Shown piece after piece: positions 1-10,064 of a stretch of DNA of 64,000 nt; the stretch's first letter is position 1, and every line of letters starts with the position of its first letter. The notes under the pieces were generated by a model. The model did no database searches. It was given only the letters and a program-made list of their open reading frames with translations, and was not told the origin of the DNA. This DNA is from Telmatobacter sp. DSM 110680. Lineage in GTDB: Bacteria > Acidobacteriota > Terriglobia > Terriglobales > Acidobacteriaceae. The stretch lies in contig NZ_CP121196.1 in assembly GCF_039994875.1 (NCBI RefSeq), forward strand, positions 5,332,001 through 5,396,000, written 5' to 3'. The position numbers and the translations under genes are program-made.

Positions 1-1211
1 AGAAAGAAGAGACGCCCGCGCCGGAGATCACTGTGCAGGCTGAGCATCCTGAACAGGGCACGATCTCCGATCACATCACCGCCGACGCGATTCTTGCTCC
101 CCTTGCGCAGGCGGCGATCGTGCCCAAGATAAGTGCGCCCGTCAAGAAGTTCTACGTCCAGCGCGGAGCGAAGGTGAAAGAAGGCCAGCTTCTCGCAGTG
201 CTTGAGAATGGTGACCTCATCGGAGCGGCACAAGATAACAAGGGTTCCTACGAGGCTGCGCAAGCGGCCTACGCAACCGCGACCCGGGCACAGGTGCCTG
301 AAGACGCGCAAAAGGCGGAACTGGACTACGCCCAGGCCAAGGCTAATCTCGACCTCAACAACAGCATCGTAAACAGCCGTAAGCAACTCTTTGCCGAGGG
401 CGCCATCCCCGGCCGCGATTTGGACACAGCGCAGGCTGCACTGGTGCAGGCACAAGCTGCATATGATGCCGCAGCGAAGCACCTCGAGTCCATGAAGAAC
501 GTCAGCCACGAAGCCGCGCTCAAATCCGCAGAGGGCCAGCTCACGTCGGCAGAAGGCAAATACAAGGGTGCGGAGGCGCAGGTTAATTTCACTGAGATTC
601 GCAGCCCCATTAACGGCACCATCACCGATCGTCCGCTTTACGCCGGCGAAACACCGGCAGCCGGCGCGCCGCTGATCACTGTAATGGATACCTCATCTCT
701 GCTGGCCAAGGCGCATATCGCGCAGAGCCTTGCTCAGCAGATGAAGATTGGCGACTCCGCAACACTCATGGTTCCCGGCATCAAGGATCCCGTGGACGCC
801 AACGTGACGCTGATCAGTCCGGCACTCGATCCTGGGAGTACGACCCTTGAAATCTGGCTCAAGGTCGACAACAAAAAAGCCACGTTGAAAGTCGGCACGC
901 CCGTCAAAGTCTCCATCACCGGACACACCGTCGAGAACGCATTGAAGGTGCCCGCGTCTTCTATCCTCACCGCGCAGGACGGCACGAAATCCGTCATGGT
1001 GGTTGGTACTGACAGCACCGCTCACAAAAGGTCAGTCGAACTCGGAATTCAGGACGGCGATGACGTTCAGATCACCAAGGGCCTGACGACCGCGGACACG
1101 GTCATCACCGGCGGCGCCTATGGGCTCGATGATGGTTCGAAGGTAAAGGTCGGCAAGGCCGACGATGATGACGCCAAGCCCGGCGCCGGCACGGGAGGCG
1201 ACAAGGACTGA
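1..1211 (+). CDS. RND efflux periplasmic adaptor subunit (5' truncated by window edge)
   Basis: This is a membrane-fusion (HlyD/AcrA-type) adaptor that links an inner-membrane RND pump to an outer-membrane channel. The frame is open to the left edge of the window (codons from base 3), so the GTG at 33 is probably internal and the signal peptide lies outside. Visible parts in order are a first biotinyl/lipoyl half (about residues 25-60 from base 33), an Ala/Gln-rich coiled-coil hairpin (about 65-185), a second lipoyl half around the motif NGTITDRPLYAGE, beta-barrel and membrane-proximal domains, and an Asp-rich tail (DDDDAKPGAG). The stop overlaps the ATG of the pump by one base (TGATG), which implies translational coupling. 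Substrate is unknown; the acidic tail might bind metal, but that is a guess. Confidence 0.9.
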   Translation, partial: KEETPAPEITVQAEHPEQGTISDHITADAILAPLAQAAIVPKISAPVKKFYVQRGAKVKEGQLLAVLENGDLIGAAQDNKGSYEAAQAAYATATRAQVPEDAQKAELDYAQAKANLDLNNSIVNSRKQLFAEGAIPGRDLDTAQAALVQAQAAYDAAAKHLESMKNVSHEAALKSAEGQLTSAEGKYKGAEAQVNFTEIRSPINGTITDRPLYAGETPAAGAPLITVMDTSSLLAKAHIAQSLAQQMKIGDSATLMVPGIKDPVDANVTLISPALDPGSTTLEIWLKVDNKKATLKVGTPVKVSITGHTVENALKVPASSILTAQDGTKSVMVVGTDSTAHKRSVELGIQDGDDVQITKGLTTADTVITGGAYGLDDGSKVKVGKADDDDAKPGAGTGGDKD

Positions 1212-4200
1212 TGTCGATCGCCACCCCAGCACCTGTTGCGCACGAAGAATCATTCTGGCTGGTTCACTTCACGCGGCCCATATTTTTCTTCGCGGCGATC
1301 CTCACCATCGCAGGCGTTTATGCAGCTCTGCAGGTGCCCATCTCTGTCTTTCCAGAGACAAGTTTCCCTCGTGTAGTCATCGGCATCGATAACGGAGTGA
1401 TGCCCGTCGAACAGATGGAAGTCACGATCACGCGACCCATTGAAGATGCGGTGAATTCCGTCCCTGGCCTCGTCACCGTGCGCTCAACCACCAGCCGCGG
1501 ATCAGCCGAAGTCAGCCTCTTCTTCGACTGGAACGTGGACATGTACCGGGAACTGCAGTTGACGGATGCTGCTCTCAGCAAGGTCGAGCAGACGCTTCCG
1601 TCGACCGCGCGCATCACCACCAACCGTCTCACCTTCGCCACGTTTCCGATTCTCGGATACAGCCTCACCTCCGATACCGTTCCGCAGACGCAGCTATGGG
1701 AGCTGGCCACCTACGATCTAAAGCCGCCGCTGAATCGCGTCCTTGGCGTCAGCACCGTGACGGTGCAGGGTGGACAGGTGCCAGAGTTTGGGGTGACGCC
1801 CGATCCCGCGCTGCTGGCGGCTAACGGAGTGACCGTTACCGATCTCGTCAACGCGATTCAGGCTTCGAATATTGTCGATTCACCAGGTCTGTACGAAGCA
1901 AACCATGAACTCATCCTCGGCCTCGTAGGCGCGCAGGTACACGATGCGGAGGGCCTCCGCCAGCTTGTAGTGAAAACCACCGCCGCCGGCGCTCCGGTGC
2001 GCGTGGCCGACGTGGCTACGGTCGGTCCTTCAACGCTTCCCATCTACACCACCGTCACGGCAAATGGGAAGAATGCAGTCCTGCTCAATATTGCGCGCCA
2101 GCCCTCATCAAACACGGTTGCAGTCGCCGACGCAGTGAGCGCTGAACTCACGCAGTTGCGCAAGAAACTGCCGCCCGGCGTCAGGCTTGAGCCCTTCTAC
2201 GACCAGTCGCAGCTGGTTCGCGACAGCATATCGAGCGTGCGCGATGCCATCTTCATCGGGCTCATTCTCGCGTGCATTATCCTCTTCCTCTTCCTGCGCG
2301 ACTGGTCTTCGTCCCTAATCGCGGGCCTTGTTATCCCCGTCACGGTGGCCGTTACCATCCTTGTGCTTTGGGCTATCGGCCAAAGCTTCAACCTTATGAC
2401 GCTCGGTGGTCTTGCAGCCGCCATCGGCCTCGTCATCGACGACGCCATCGTTGTTGTCGAAAACATCGTGATGCATCGCGACAACGGCGAGCCTCGTGCC
2501 AGCGCCGTGCGCAAGGCGCTCAGCGAAATCACCGTACCTCTCATCGGCTCTACCATCACACCGGTAGTCGTGTTTCTGCCGCTCATTTCAGTCACCGGAG
2601 TTACCGGCAGCTTCTTCCGCGCGCTGGCAATCACCATGGCCGCATCTCTTCTAACTTCACTGATGCTGGCGCTCACATGGACGCCTGGCCTGAGCCTTGC
2701 GCTACTGCGCAATCACGATGCCGGATCCGCAGAGAATAAGCAGCATACCACTGGCCGCTTCATGGGCCGTGTGCTCAAGGTCCACCATCGCGTGCTCGAC
2801 TGGGCATTGGCCAAGCCTCTGTGGCTGGGCGCCGCATGTCTTCTGCTCGTAATCGCCACTTATTTCGGATACACTGCGCTCGGCTCTGACCTGCTACCCG
2901 AGATGGATGAAGGCGGATTCATTCTCGACTACATCATGCCCGCCGGCAGTTCCCTTACAGAAACCAACCGAGTATTGCAGCATGTTGAACAGATGCTGCA
3001 CGATACACCCGAAGTCGAAATCACCTCGCGTCGCACCGGGCTTCAGTTGGGACTCGCAGCCGTTACCGAGGCTAACCGGGGCGACTTCACCGTAAAGCTC
3101 AAGGCAAAGCGCAAGCGTTCAAGCGACGAAGTGATTGACGACATCCGCGCCGAGGTCAAGCGTACGGAACCTGAGTTGGACGTCGACTTTCCCCTCGTTT
3201 TGCAAGACATGATCGGTGACCTCTCCAACGCTCCCGAACCTATCCAGATCAAGATCTTCACCGACGATGAGAGTGTTTTGACACAACTCGGCCCGCGAGT
3301 CGGAGATGCCATCGGTAAGATCCCCGGAGTGGTTGACGTCAAGAACGGAATCGAAGACACCATAAGCGGGCCCGCGACGAATTTCCAGGTCGATCCAAAT
3401 GTAGCTGCGCGTCTAGGTTTTACGCCGACCGAAGTAGCTGAAGATGCGACGTCGATTCTCGATGGACTACCGACAAATGATCCTCTGATCGCCAACGGCC
3501 GCCCTTATACGGTTCGCCTGCGCCTGAGCGACGACCACCGCAAATCGCTCGACGCAATTCAGAATACGGTCTTCAACAGTTCAGCGGGCCACACCGCAAC
3601 GCTTGGCTCGCTCGCCACCATCACACAGCTTCCGCCGCAGAATGAGATTCTCCGCGAAAACCTGCAACGCATGGTCGTCGTCACCGGCCGCCTGGAGGGA
3701 TCGGACCTCGGCACAGCAATGGCAAAGGTTCAGAAAACCGTTCAGGGAATGCATCTGCCCCCGTCTGTGCGCGTCACCTACGGCGGGACCTACGAGGAAC
3801 AGCAGAAATCATTCCACGATCTTTTGAAGGTTCTCCTACTGGCGCTCGCTCTCGTATTCGGCGTTCTGCTTGTCGAGTTCCGCAATTTTCCTGCGCCGAT
3901 CGCAATCCTGACGTCGTCGGTGCTGTCTATCTCCGGCGTCATTCTTGCCCTGCTGGTCACTCGCACCACATTCAACGTAGCGTCCTTCATGGGTCTGATC
4001 ATGGTTATCGGCATCGTCGCCAAAAACGGCATTCTGCTGCTCGATGCCGACGAGAAATTCCGCGCTGAAGGTGTGACCGCTGCCGAAGCTATGATGCACG
4101 CCGCTCAGCGCCGTCTGCGGCCTATCGTCATGACTGCCATCGCCGCGGTCTGCGGCATGCTGCCCCTAGCCTTCGCTCTAGGCGCCGGCTCGCAGATGCT

Positions 4201-4324
4201 GCAACCGCTGGCAATCGCGGTGATCGGCGGACTGGCAATCTCGATGGTACTCAGTCTTGTCGTAACGCCAGTCGTTTACTTCCTGCTTACGCGCAATCGA
4301 AAACCTGAAGAACAACCTGCATAA
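1211..4324 (+). CDS. RND family efflux transporter, inner-membrane permease
   Basis: This is a proton-driven pump of the AcrB/MexF-like RND superfamily, 1037 aa, which is full length for the family. The N-terminus has the typical first transmembrane helix followed by PISVFPE. TM4 carries the paired acidic residues of the proton relay (GLVIDDAIVVVEN, Asp at about 409-410), and the second half repeats the fold, with GIVAKNGILLLD in the TM10/11 region. Two large periplasmic loops separate TM1-2 and TM7-8. It is coupled to the adaptor upstream. The outer-membrane TolC-like partner is not in the window, so it is either further left or encoded elsewhere. Sequence alone does not separate HAE1 drug pumps from heavy-metal pumps; the DD pair in TM4 fits hydrophobe/drug pumps better. 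Confidence 0.93.
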   Translation: MSIATPAPVAHEESFWLVHFTRPIFFFAAILTIAGVYAALQVPISVFPETSFPRVVIGIDNGVMPVEQMEVTITRPIEDAVNSVPGLVTVRSTTSRGSAEVSLFFDWNVDMYRELQLTDAALSKVEQTLPSTARITTNRLTFATFPILGYSLTSDTVPQTQLWELATYDLKPPLNRVLGVSTVTVQGGQVPEFGVTPDPALLAANGVTVTDLVNAIQASNIVDSPGLYEANHELILGLVGAQVHDAEGLRQLVVKTTAAGAPVRVADVATVGPSTLPIYTTVTANGKNAVLLNIARQPSSNTVAVADAVSAELTQLRKKLPPGVRLEPFYDQSQLVRDSISSVRDAIFIGLILACIILFLFLRDWSSSLIAGLVIPVTVAVTILVLWAIGQSFNLMTLGGLAAAIGLVIDDAIVVVENIVMHRDNGEPRASAVRKALSEITVPLIGSTITPVVVFLPLISVTGVTGSFFRALAITMAASLLTSLMLALTWTPGLSLALLRNHDAGSAENKQHTTGRFMGRVLKVHHRVLDWALAKPLWLGAACLLLVIATYFGYTALGSDLLPEMDEGGFILDYIMPAGSSLTETNRVLQHVEQMLHDTPEVEITSRRTGLQLGLAAVTEANRGDFTVKLKAKRKRSSDEVIDDIRAEVKRTEPELDVDFPLVLQDMIGDLSNAPEPIQIKIFTDDESVLTQLGPRVGDAIGKIPGVVDVKNGIEDTISGPATNFQVDPNVAARLGFTPTEVAEDATSILDGLPTNDPLIANGRPYTVRLRLSDDHRKSLDAIQNTVFNSSAGHTATLGSLATITQLPPQNEILRENLQRMVVVTGRLEGSDLGTAMAKVQKTVQGMHLPPSVRVTYGGTYEEQQKSFHDLLKVLLLALALVFGVLLVEFRNFPAPIAILTSSVLSISGVILALLVTRTTFNVASFMGLIMVIGIVAKNGILLLDADEKFRAEGVTAAEAMMHAAQRRLRPIVMTAIAAVCGMLPLAFALGAGSQMLQPLAIAVIGGLAISMVLSLVVTPVVYFLLTRNRKPEEQPA

Positions 4325-4404
4325 ATTATTGAGGGTTGATTGGTCACGATTTTCACTGACAACTGATGACTGACCACTGATCTCTGGTCTGTCACAATAG
4401 ACCC

Positions 4405-5070
4405 ATGGTCACTGAGCACATCAAGCTCTCCACAGCCGAAGCCCGCGCATTGGGCGCTCTCGTCGAAAAAGAAATCACGACACCCGACTACTACCCGCTC
4501 ACGCTGAACGCGCTCATCAACGCCTGCAATCAGCGTTCGAACCGTGAACCGGTGATGGATCTCGACGAGGACGACACACGCCAGGCACTGCACGGCCTCG
4601 AAAATAAGGGACTCGCAGGCCGCGCCCGCTCCGCTGATGGCCGTGTCACCAAGTACGAGCACTGGCTTGGGGAAGCCTTCAACTTCAGCCGCGCCGAGAC
4701 CGCTCTGATGTGTGTTCTATTACTGCGTGGTCCGCAGACACCGGGCGAGCTTCGCGGTCGCACTGAGCGCATGCATCGCTTTGACGAGATCAGCGACGTG
4801 CTCTCGGGCCTGCAAAAGTTAATGGAGCGTGATCCTTCGCTGGTCACCGTGCTGCCGCGCCAGCCAGGCACTAAGGAAGCCCGCTACGCGCATTTGCTCT
4901 CAGGACCCGTGGAATCGATCCAAATGCCGGCGAGCGCACCGTCTGCTCATTCGGTTGCTGCGACTACGCCGGAGCAGGATGACCGCATAGCACAGCTAGA
5001 ATCCGCAGTTACAGAACTACAGCGCGAAATTGCCGCGCTCCGCGAGAAGATCGATAATCTATTCGGCTAA
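4405..5070 (+). CDS. yceH: YceH family (DUF480) protein
   Basis: This is a 221-aa protein of the YceH/DUF480 family, built from two winged-helix domains. The family signature is at the N-terminus, with ARALGALVEKEITTPDYYPL followed by NALINACNQRSNREP. The second wing region is around ETALMCVLLLRGPQTPGELRGR. The last 35 residues form a heptad-patterned coiled coil (IAQLESAVTELQREIAALRE), suggesting dimerisation. The molecular role of the family is not settled; the fold suggests nucleic-acid binding. It lies 80 bp after the RND pump and is convergent with ndk. Confidence 0.9.
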   Translation: MVTEHIKLSTAEARALGALVEKEITTPDYYPLTLNALINACNQRSNREPVMDLDEDDTRQALHGLENKGLAGRARSADGRVTKYEHWLGEAFNFSRAETALMCVLLLRGPQTPGELRGRTERMHRFDEISDVLSGLQKLMERDPSLVTVLPRQPGTKEARYAHLLSGPVESIQMPASAPSAHSVAATTPEQDDRIAQLESAVTELQREIAALREKIDNLFG

Positions 5071-5095
5071 TTCGGAATCAGCTTTGGTGAGCATT

Positions 5096-5512
5096 CTAGA
5101 GTAGCTCATACCCCGCAAACCAATAGGCGATCTCGAACGCCGCAGTATCTTCGGCGTCTGATCCGTGAATCGCATTGGCCTGGATCGACTCTGCAAACAT
5201 CTTGCGGATCGTTCCCTCTTCAGCATTCGCAGGATTGGTCGCGCCCATCAGCTTGCGCAGATCGGCAATCGCGTTTTCTTTTTCCAGTACCATCAGGAAA
5301 ATCGGTCCCGATGACATGAACTCGCACAGATCATTGAAAAATGGACGCGCTGCATGCACGTGATAAAAGCCCTGCGCCTGTTGCTTGGATATCGTCTGTT
5401 TCCGAATCGAAACAAGCTTGAAACCGGCCTTCTCAATTTCGGCCAAAATGGCCCCCGCATGTCCCTTGCTCACTGCGTCCGGTTTAATGATGCTGAAAGT
5501 CCGCTGCGCCAC
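5096..5512 (-). CDS. ndk: Nucleoside diphosphate kinase
   Basis: Ndk transfers the gamma-phosphate of ATP to NDPs through a phospho-histidine intermediate, balancing NTP pools in the cytoplasm. The 138-aa product starts (M)[13 protein letters not shown] and contains the catalytic motif NAIHGSD, whose His is the phosphorylated residue, and the C-terminal segment [13 protein letters not shown] chose the GTG start at 5512 because a GAGGAG ribosome-binding site precedes it by about 7 nt and because it gives the canonical family N-terminus. The longer open frame to 5587 adds 25 unrelated residues. It is convergent with yceH and divergent from the M13 peptidase gene. Confidence 0.95.
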   Translation of the reverse strand: MAQRTFSIIKPDAVSKGHAGAILAEIEKAGFKLVSIRKQTISKQQAQGFYHVHAARPFFNDLCEFMSSGPIFLMVLEKENAIADLRKLMGATNPANAEEGTIRKMFAESIQANAIHGSDAEDTAAFEIAYWFAGYELL

Positions 5513-5604
5513 TCGGTAGCTCCTCAAAAATCTATTAGGCCCATCCATTATTGTAACGGTCACAATTGACGACCGACCCCAGCCCAATCTGCTAGAGTTT
5601 CGCC

Positions 5605-7677
5605 ATGTCTCGCTTTGCCGTTGTACTCTCTCCCTCCGGCCTTGCTTTGATCGCGTTTCTTGCCGCCGCTCCCCTCTTCAGCCAGAACGCAACACCATCC
5701 GCGCCCTCCGCGCCAGAGCTTCGCGTTTTTGATACGTCATTGATCGACAAAAATGTCGATCCTTGCGAAAACTTTTATCGCTACAGTTGCAACGGATGGT
5801 TCAAGCGCAATCCACTGCCGCCAGACCAGACCTCCTACGGCCGGTTCACCGAGCTCTATGAATTGAACCGCCTGCACCTGAAGCAGATTCTGGAAGAGTC
5901 TTCCAAACCCGACCCCAATCGCACCCCCAACGAGCAGAAAATTGGCGACGAGTACGCAAGCTGCATGGACACCGCCAATGTCGACAAACTCGGCCTCACG
6001 CCGATCAAGCCTGAACTGGATCGCATCGCGGCGCTCCGTTCTCCCGGTGAGCTGCCGGTACTGCTGGCGCATCTGCACACTATCGACGTCAACGCCTTTT
6101 TCAATTTCGGCGCCGATCAGGACTTTGCGGATGCAAACCAGGTCATCTCCTACTACGGGGGAGGCGGCCTCGGCCTGCCCGAACGCGATTACTACTTCCG
6201 CACCGACGCCAAATCCGTTGAGCAGCGCAAGCAGTACGTGGACCATGTTCACAAAATGTTTTTGCTCGCCGGCGAACCTGAGGCACAGGCATCCAAAGAC
6301 GCGGATACAGTGATGGCCATCGAGACCCGCCTTGCCAAGGCTTCGCTCACCATCACGGAGATGCGCGATCCACAAAACCTGAACCATCCGACCGATGTGC
6401 CGGCGATGGCGAAGATGCTTACCCATTTTTCGCTGATGGACTACGTCGAAGCGACACATGCGCCAGCCACCGGCAAGGCGAACGACATGGAGCCGAAGTT
6501 TTTCGCCGAGTTCAACGCGCTGGTGGGCGACACACCGCTCGACCAGATTCGCACCTATCTGCGCTGGCATCTGCTGCACGCCTTCGCCGGAACCAGCATG
6601 CCCGAAGCATTCGAGCAAGAATCGTGGAACTTCTACGCACACACTCTGAATGGCGCGGAAAAACAGCAGGAGCGCTGGAAGCGCTGCACCAGCCGAGTCG
6701 ATCGCGAAATGGGCGAGGCGCTCGGGCAGGTCTACGTCGCCAAGTATTTTCCGCCGGCTGAAAAACAACAGGCGCTGGAGATGACGCTCGCCATCGAGCA
6801 AGCCATGGGCAAAGACATCGACGCACTGGACTGGATGAGCCCCGCCACGAAGATCCAGGCCAAGGAAAAGCTCAAGACCGTCATGAACAAGATCGGCTAT
6901 CCCGACAAGTGGCGCGATTATTCGAAGCTTGTCATCGTACGAGGCGATCCGCTGGGCAACCAGGAGCGAGTACGTGTGTTCGACTTCAATCGCGACCTCG
7001 CCAAGATCGGCAAGCCGGTAGACAAAAACGAATGGGGCATGTCACCGCCTACGGTCAACGCATACTACAACTCACAACAAAACAATGTGAATTTCCCCGC
7101 CGGGTACTTTCAGCCACCGTTCTTCAGCGATAAGGAAGATGATGCCGCGAATTATGGTGATATGGGTTCAACCATCGGCCACGAACTTACGCACGGCTTC
7201 GACGATGAAGGCCGACAATTCGACAAGGACGGAAACTTGAAGGAGTGGTGGACGAAAGACGACGAGACAAAGTTCAAGGAAAAAGCCCAGTGTATGGTCG
7301 ATCAGTATGACGCCATCGAAGCCGTGCCCGGTGTCCACCTGAACGGTAAACTCACGCTCGGCGAAAACCTCGCCGATTTGGGCGGCCTCTGGCTGGCATG
7401 GATTGCATGGCAGGACAAGGCCGAAGTTGCACACCTCGACATGAGTGCGAAAACCGATGGCTACACGCCCGACCAGCGCTTCTGGATCGCCTATGCGCAG
7501 CAATGGTGCACGCAGACGCGCCCAGAGCAGCTACGCAGCCAGGCGCAAACGGATCCACACGCACCCGACGAGTACCGCACTAATTCCGTCTTGCAGGACC
7601 TGCCAGAGTTCGCAAAAAGCTTTAGCTGCAAGCCAAGCGACAAGATGGTCAGCGCGAAACCCTGTCGCATCTGGTAA
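5605..7677 (+). CDS. M13 family metallopeptidase (neprilysin/PepO-like), secreted
   Basis: This is a zinc endopeptidase of family M13, 690 aa, which is the usual length. It has an N-terminal signal peptide (hydrophobic [15 protein letters not shown]) and an N-terminal M13 domain starting with the [14 protein letters not shown] signature. The catalytic domain carries HELTH at about residues 526-530, the third zinc ligand in ENLADLGG (about 588) and the family-typical C-terminus CRIW. It likely acts in the periplasm or outside the cell on oligopeptides. It stands alone, divergent from ndk and convergent with the nitronate monooxygenase gene. Confidence 0.95.
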   Translation: MSRFAVVLSPSGLALIAFLAAAPLFSQNATPSAPSAPELRVFDTSLIDKNVDPCENFYRYSCNGWFKRNPLPPDQTSYGRFTELYELNRLHLKQILEESSKPDPNRTPNEQKIGDEYASCMDTANVDKLGLTPIKPELDRIAALRSPGELPVLLAHLHTIDVNAFFNFGADQDFADANQVISYYGGGGLGLPERDYYFRTDAKSVEQRKQYVDHVHKMFLLAGEPEAQASKDADTVMAIETRLAKASLTITEMRDPQNLNHPTDVPAMAKMLTHFSLMDYVEATHAPATGKANDMEPKFFAEFNALVGDTPLDQIRTYLRWHLLHAFAGTSMPEAFEQESWNFYAHTLNGAEKQQERWKRCTSRVDREMGEALGQVYVAKYFPPAEKQQALEMTLAIEQAMGKDIDALDWMSPATKIQAKEKLKTVMNKIGYPDKWRDYSKLVIVRGDPLGNQERVRVFDFNRDLAKIGKPVDKNEWGMSPPTVNAYYNSQQNNVNFPAGYFQPPFFSDKEDDAANYGDMGSTIGHELTHGFDDEGRQFDKDGNLKEWWTKDDETKFKEKAQCMVDQYDAIEAVPGVHLNGKLTLGENLADLGGLWLAWIAWQDKAEVAHLDMSAKTDGYTPDQRFWIAYAQQWCTQTRPEQLRSQAQTDPHAPDEYRTNSVLQDLPEFAKSFSCKPSDKMVSAKPCRIW

Positions 7678-7705
7678 AAGCGCCAGTCCTGGAGGGCTTC
7701 GCTAT

Positions 7706-8782
7706 TTACAGAAGTCGCGAAGCCTCTTCCCACAACTCGCGTGTCAGATCGCCGGCCGGTTTCATCTGCGCCAGTTGGGCGGCCTGTCCAGCCCACATCT
7801 GCATACGATCCGGATCTCCGGCTTTTGACGCCTCTTCGCGCATCGCGCGCGTGAGTCCGCGTTGCAAGGGATATGGGGCAGGCATCGGTGCACCGGCAGA
7901 GGCAGATGCCTGAACGAATGCATTTGCAATACCGCGACCCGGCCTTCCAGTAAACGCGCTGGTGATCATCGTTTCGTCTGCTTCCGTATCTCCCAGCGCA
8001 TCGGCCCATGCTCGATTCACTTTCGCTTCAGGGCAGCGTAGAAACCCCGTCCCGATCATCGCAGCGCTCGCCCCCAGCACCAGCGCTGCCGCTACTCCGC
8101 GCCCATCGCCGATGCCACCAGCCGCGATCACCGGAATGGAAACCGCATCGACGATCTGCGGTAATAGCGCAAACAAACCCACCATCCGCCGCTCCGCTTC
8201 AGCAGCATCAAACGCCCCGCGATGTCCACCGGCTTCCATTCCCTGCGCGATGATTGCGTCCGCTCCGGCGTTCGCGGCAGTTCTTGCTTCCGTCACCGTT
8301 GTCGCTGTCGCAAACCAGAAAATTCCGCGCGCCTTCATTTCTGCCACAAAAGACGGCGGATATAAACCCATGATCGACGAGATCGCTTTGGGCTGCGCTT
8401 CCAGCAACGCCTGGCACTGCGCATCGAAATCCGGCAACACGCCTTCGGCCGCACTTTCCGGAACAGCAGGGCCCCACTGAGCAAGGTATTCCCGTTGCCT
8501 CCGTTCCAGTTCCGCATCGCGCCTCGGCTGCGGCCCCGGAATCCACAGATTGATTTGGAACTCGCACTGACTCTGATTGCGAAATTCCGTGCACCACCCT
8601 GCAATCTCTTCCGGCTTCATCAACAACGCGCCGCATGCGCCCATCCCGCCCGCGTTCGCTACAGCAATCGACAGCGATGGCGGACATGCGCCTGCCATCG
8701 GCGCAAGCAATATCGGCGTGCGAATGCCCAGGAGTGCCGCAAATGCCTCTGCGCGCGCGGCTGGGCTTTTCATATCACTCAT
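7706..8782 (-). CDS. Nitronate monooxygenase (2-nitropropane dioxygenase family)
   Basis: This is an FMN-dependent TIM-barrel enzyme that oxidises alkyl nitronates such as propionate-3-nitronate. The 358-aa protein opens with the family motif [15 protein letters not shown]. It contains [11 protein letters not shown], which matches the NMO signature, and the phosphate-binding stretch [19 protein letters not shown] with TGFL shortly after. The ATG at 8782 is preceded by GGAGGA. It lies 29 bp beyond the convergent M13 gene and just downstream of the small unknown gene on the same strand. The same fold also occurs in enoyl-reductase-like proteins, so the substrate is not proven. Confidence 0.88.
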   Translation of the reverse strand: MSDMKSPAARAEAFAALLGIRTPILLAPMAGACPPSLSIAVANAGGMGACGALLMKPEEIAGWCTEFRNQSQCEFQINLWIPGPQPRRDAELERRQREYLAQWGPAVPESAAEGVLPDFDAQCQALLEAQPKAISSIMGLYPPSFVAEMKARGIFWFATATTVTEARTAANAGADAIIAQGMEAGGHRGAFDAAEAERRMVGLFALLPQIVDAVSIPVIAAGGIGDGRGVAAALVLGASAAMIGTGFLRCPEAKVNRAWADALGDTEADETMITSAFTGRPGRGIANAFVQASASAGAPMPAPYPLQRGLTRAMREEASKAGDPDRMQMWAGQAAQLAQMKPAGDLTRELWEEASRLL

Positions 8783-8811
8783 GCGTCCTCCAAGAAATTA
8801 GCGAGAAGGGG

Positions 8812-9111
8812 TTATGCAGGCTTCGAAGGATAGTAATGAAGAGTGGCGAAAATGCATGCATTGGGGTTTGTCTTTGCACGCTCAATGATTTCAGTAATCT
8901 CTTCGTCGAAATTCACTTCTAAACCGACAGGTCTGACGTTCTCCGTGCCAAGCACAGTCCAGCCGTATTCTGAGAAGACGCTCGTCACCTTGGCGAAAAA
9001 CGTCGAAACAGAAGTCGCCCATACGATGACGTTTGTAAAAGCACGTGTATCGCCGTCTCCGCTACTTGGGTCCGTTAATACTTCTGCAACGCCGATCCAA
9101 AGCTCTGCCAT
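8812..9111 (-). CDS. Hypothetical protein, 99 aa
   Basis: This is a short, mixed alpha/beta cytoplasmic protein starting MAELWIGVAEVLTDPSSGDGD and ending HYYPSKPA. I do not recognise the family. The open frame extends 10 codons further upstream, but those codons run toward the sucCD terminator hairpin (9129-9155), so the ATG at 9111 is the more likely start. It sits 29 bp upstream of the nitronate monooxygenase gene on the same strand and could be co-transcribed with it. The regular spread of acidic and aromatic residues and the lack of signal peptide or membrane segment suggest a soluble protein. Confidence 0.6.
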   Translation of the reverse strand: MAELWIGVAEVLTDPSSGDGDTRAFTNVIVWATSVSTFFAKVTSVFSEYGWTVLGTENVRPVGLEVNFDEEITEIIERAKTNPNACIFATLHYYPSKPA

Positions 9112-9128
9112 CACAGGTATCCAATCGC

Positions 9129-9155
9129 AAAGGCCCACCATTGCGGTGGGCCTTT
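9129..9155 (-). terminator. Hairpin terminator downstream of sucCD
   Basis: A perfect 11-bp stem (AAAGGCCCACC / GGTGGGCCTTT) with a 5-nt loop lies 37 bp after the sucD stop. The poly-T is short on either strand (TTTGC), so it is most likely the sucCD terminator with modest intrinsic strength, possibly acting in both directions. Confidence 0.75.
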
Positions 9156-9191
9156 GCTTTGAGCTAAAAGCTAGGAGCTAGCGGCCGTCTT

Positions 9192-10064
9192 TCACTTCCC
9201 AATCACCTTTGCAAGCGTCTCGCCAATCTCCGCCGGCGAAACCACCACGTGAATCCCCGCCGCCGTCATCGCCTTCATCTTGTCGGCAGCGGTTCCCTGC
9301 CCGCCTGAGATGATCGCACCAGCGTGCCCCATGCGGCGTCCGGGAGGTGCGGTCTGTCCCGCAATGAATCCGACCACCGGCTTCTTCACATGCTGCTCCA
9401 CAAACTCTGCAGCGGCCTCTTCGGCCGATCCGCCGATTTCGCCGATCATGATGATCGCTTCAGTTTCAGGATCGTCATTCAGTAAGCGCAGCGCATCGAT
9501 ATGCGTGGTCCCGATAATCGGATCGCCGCCAATCCCAATCGCCGTCGACTGACCGATACCGCGCTGCGTCAGTTGATGCACGGCCTCGTAAGTCAGCGTT
9601 CCGGACCGCGACACGATGCCAACCGAGCCTTCCTTATGAATCCGGCCCGGCATTATGCCGATCTTCGCTTTTCCCGGCGAAATCACGCCCGGACAATTCG
9701 GCCCGATCAGCCGCGACTTCGAACTCTTCAGCTTCGCCCATACCTTCACCATGTCGAGCGTTGGGATGCCCTCGGTGATGCACACAATCAGCGGAATACC
9801 CGCGTCTTCGGCTTCGAGAATCGCATCAGCGGCAAACGGCGGCGGCACAAAAATCATCGTCGCGTTAGCGCCCGTCTCCTTCACCGCATCGGCCACCGTG
9901 TTGAATACCGGCCAGCCTTCATGCTTCGTTCCGCCCTTGCCCGGAGTCACGCCGCCCACAACCTTGGTGCCGTACTCCGCGCACCCGAGCGCGTGAAATG
10001 TGCCTTCTTTTCCGGTAATGCCCTGCACGATGAGCCGCGTATCGTTATCCACTAAAACTGCCAT
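9192..10064 (-). CDS. sucD: Succinyl-CoA ligase (ADP/GDP-forming), alpha subunit
   Basis: SucD is the CoA-binding, phospho-histidine subunit of succinyl-CoA synthetase, which makes ATP or GTP from succinyl-CoA in the TCA cycle. It is 290 aa, full length. The N-terminal Rossmann CoA-binding domain includes [16 protein letters not shown] and TPGKGG; the ligase domain has [17 protein letters not shown]. The active-site His is in the glycine-rich [14 protein letters not shown] near residue 246. Its ATG overlaps the sucC stop by one base (TAATG), so the two subunits are translationally coupled and made in equal amounts. Confidence 0.97.
   Translation of the reverse strand: MAVLVDNDTRLIVQGITGKEGTFHALGCAEYGTKVVGGVTPGKGGTKHEGWPVFNTVADAVKETGANATMIFVPPPFAADAILEAEDAGIPLIVCITEGIPTLDMVKVWAKLKSSKSRLIGPNCPGVISPGKAKIGIMPGRIHKEGSVGIVSRSGTLTYEAVHQLTQRGIGQSTAIGIGGDPIIGTTHIDALRLLNDDPETEAIIMIGEIGGSAEEAAAEFVEQHVKKPVVGFIAGQTAPPGRRMGHAGAIISGGQGTAADKMKAMTAAGIHVVVSPAEIGETLAKVIGK

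Noticed and set aside
5737-6801. Long open frame (354 codons) on the minus strand
   Set aside because: It is fully antisense to the M13 peptidase gene, whose product has unambiguous catalytic motifs. The frame results from the high GC content of the codons in the sense gene.
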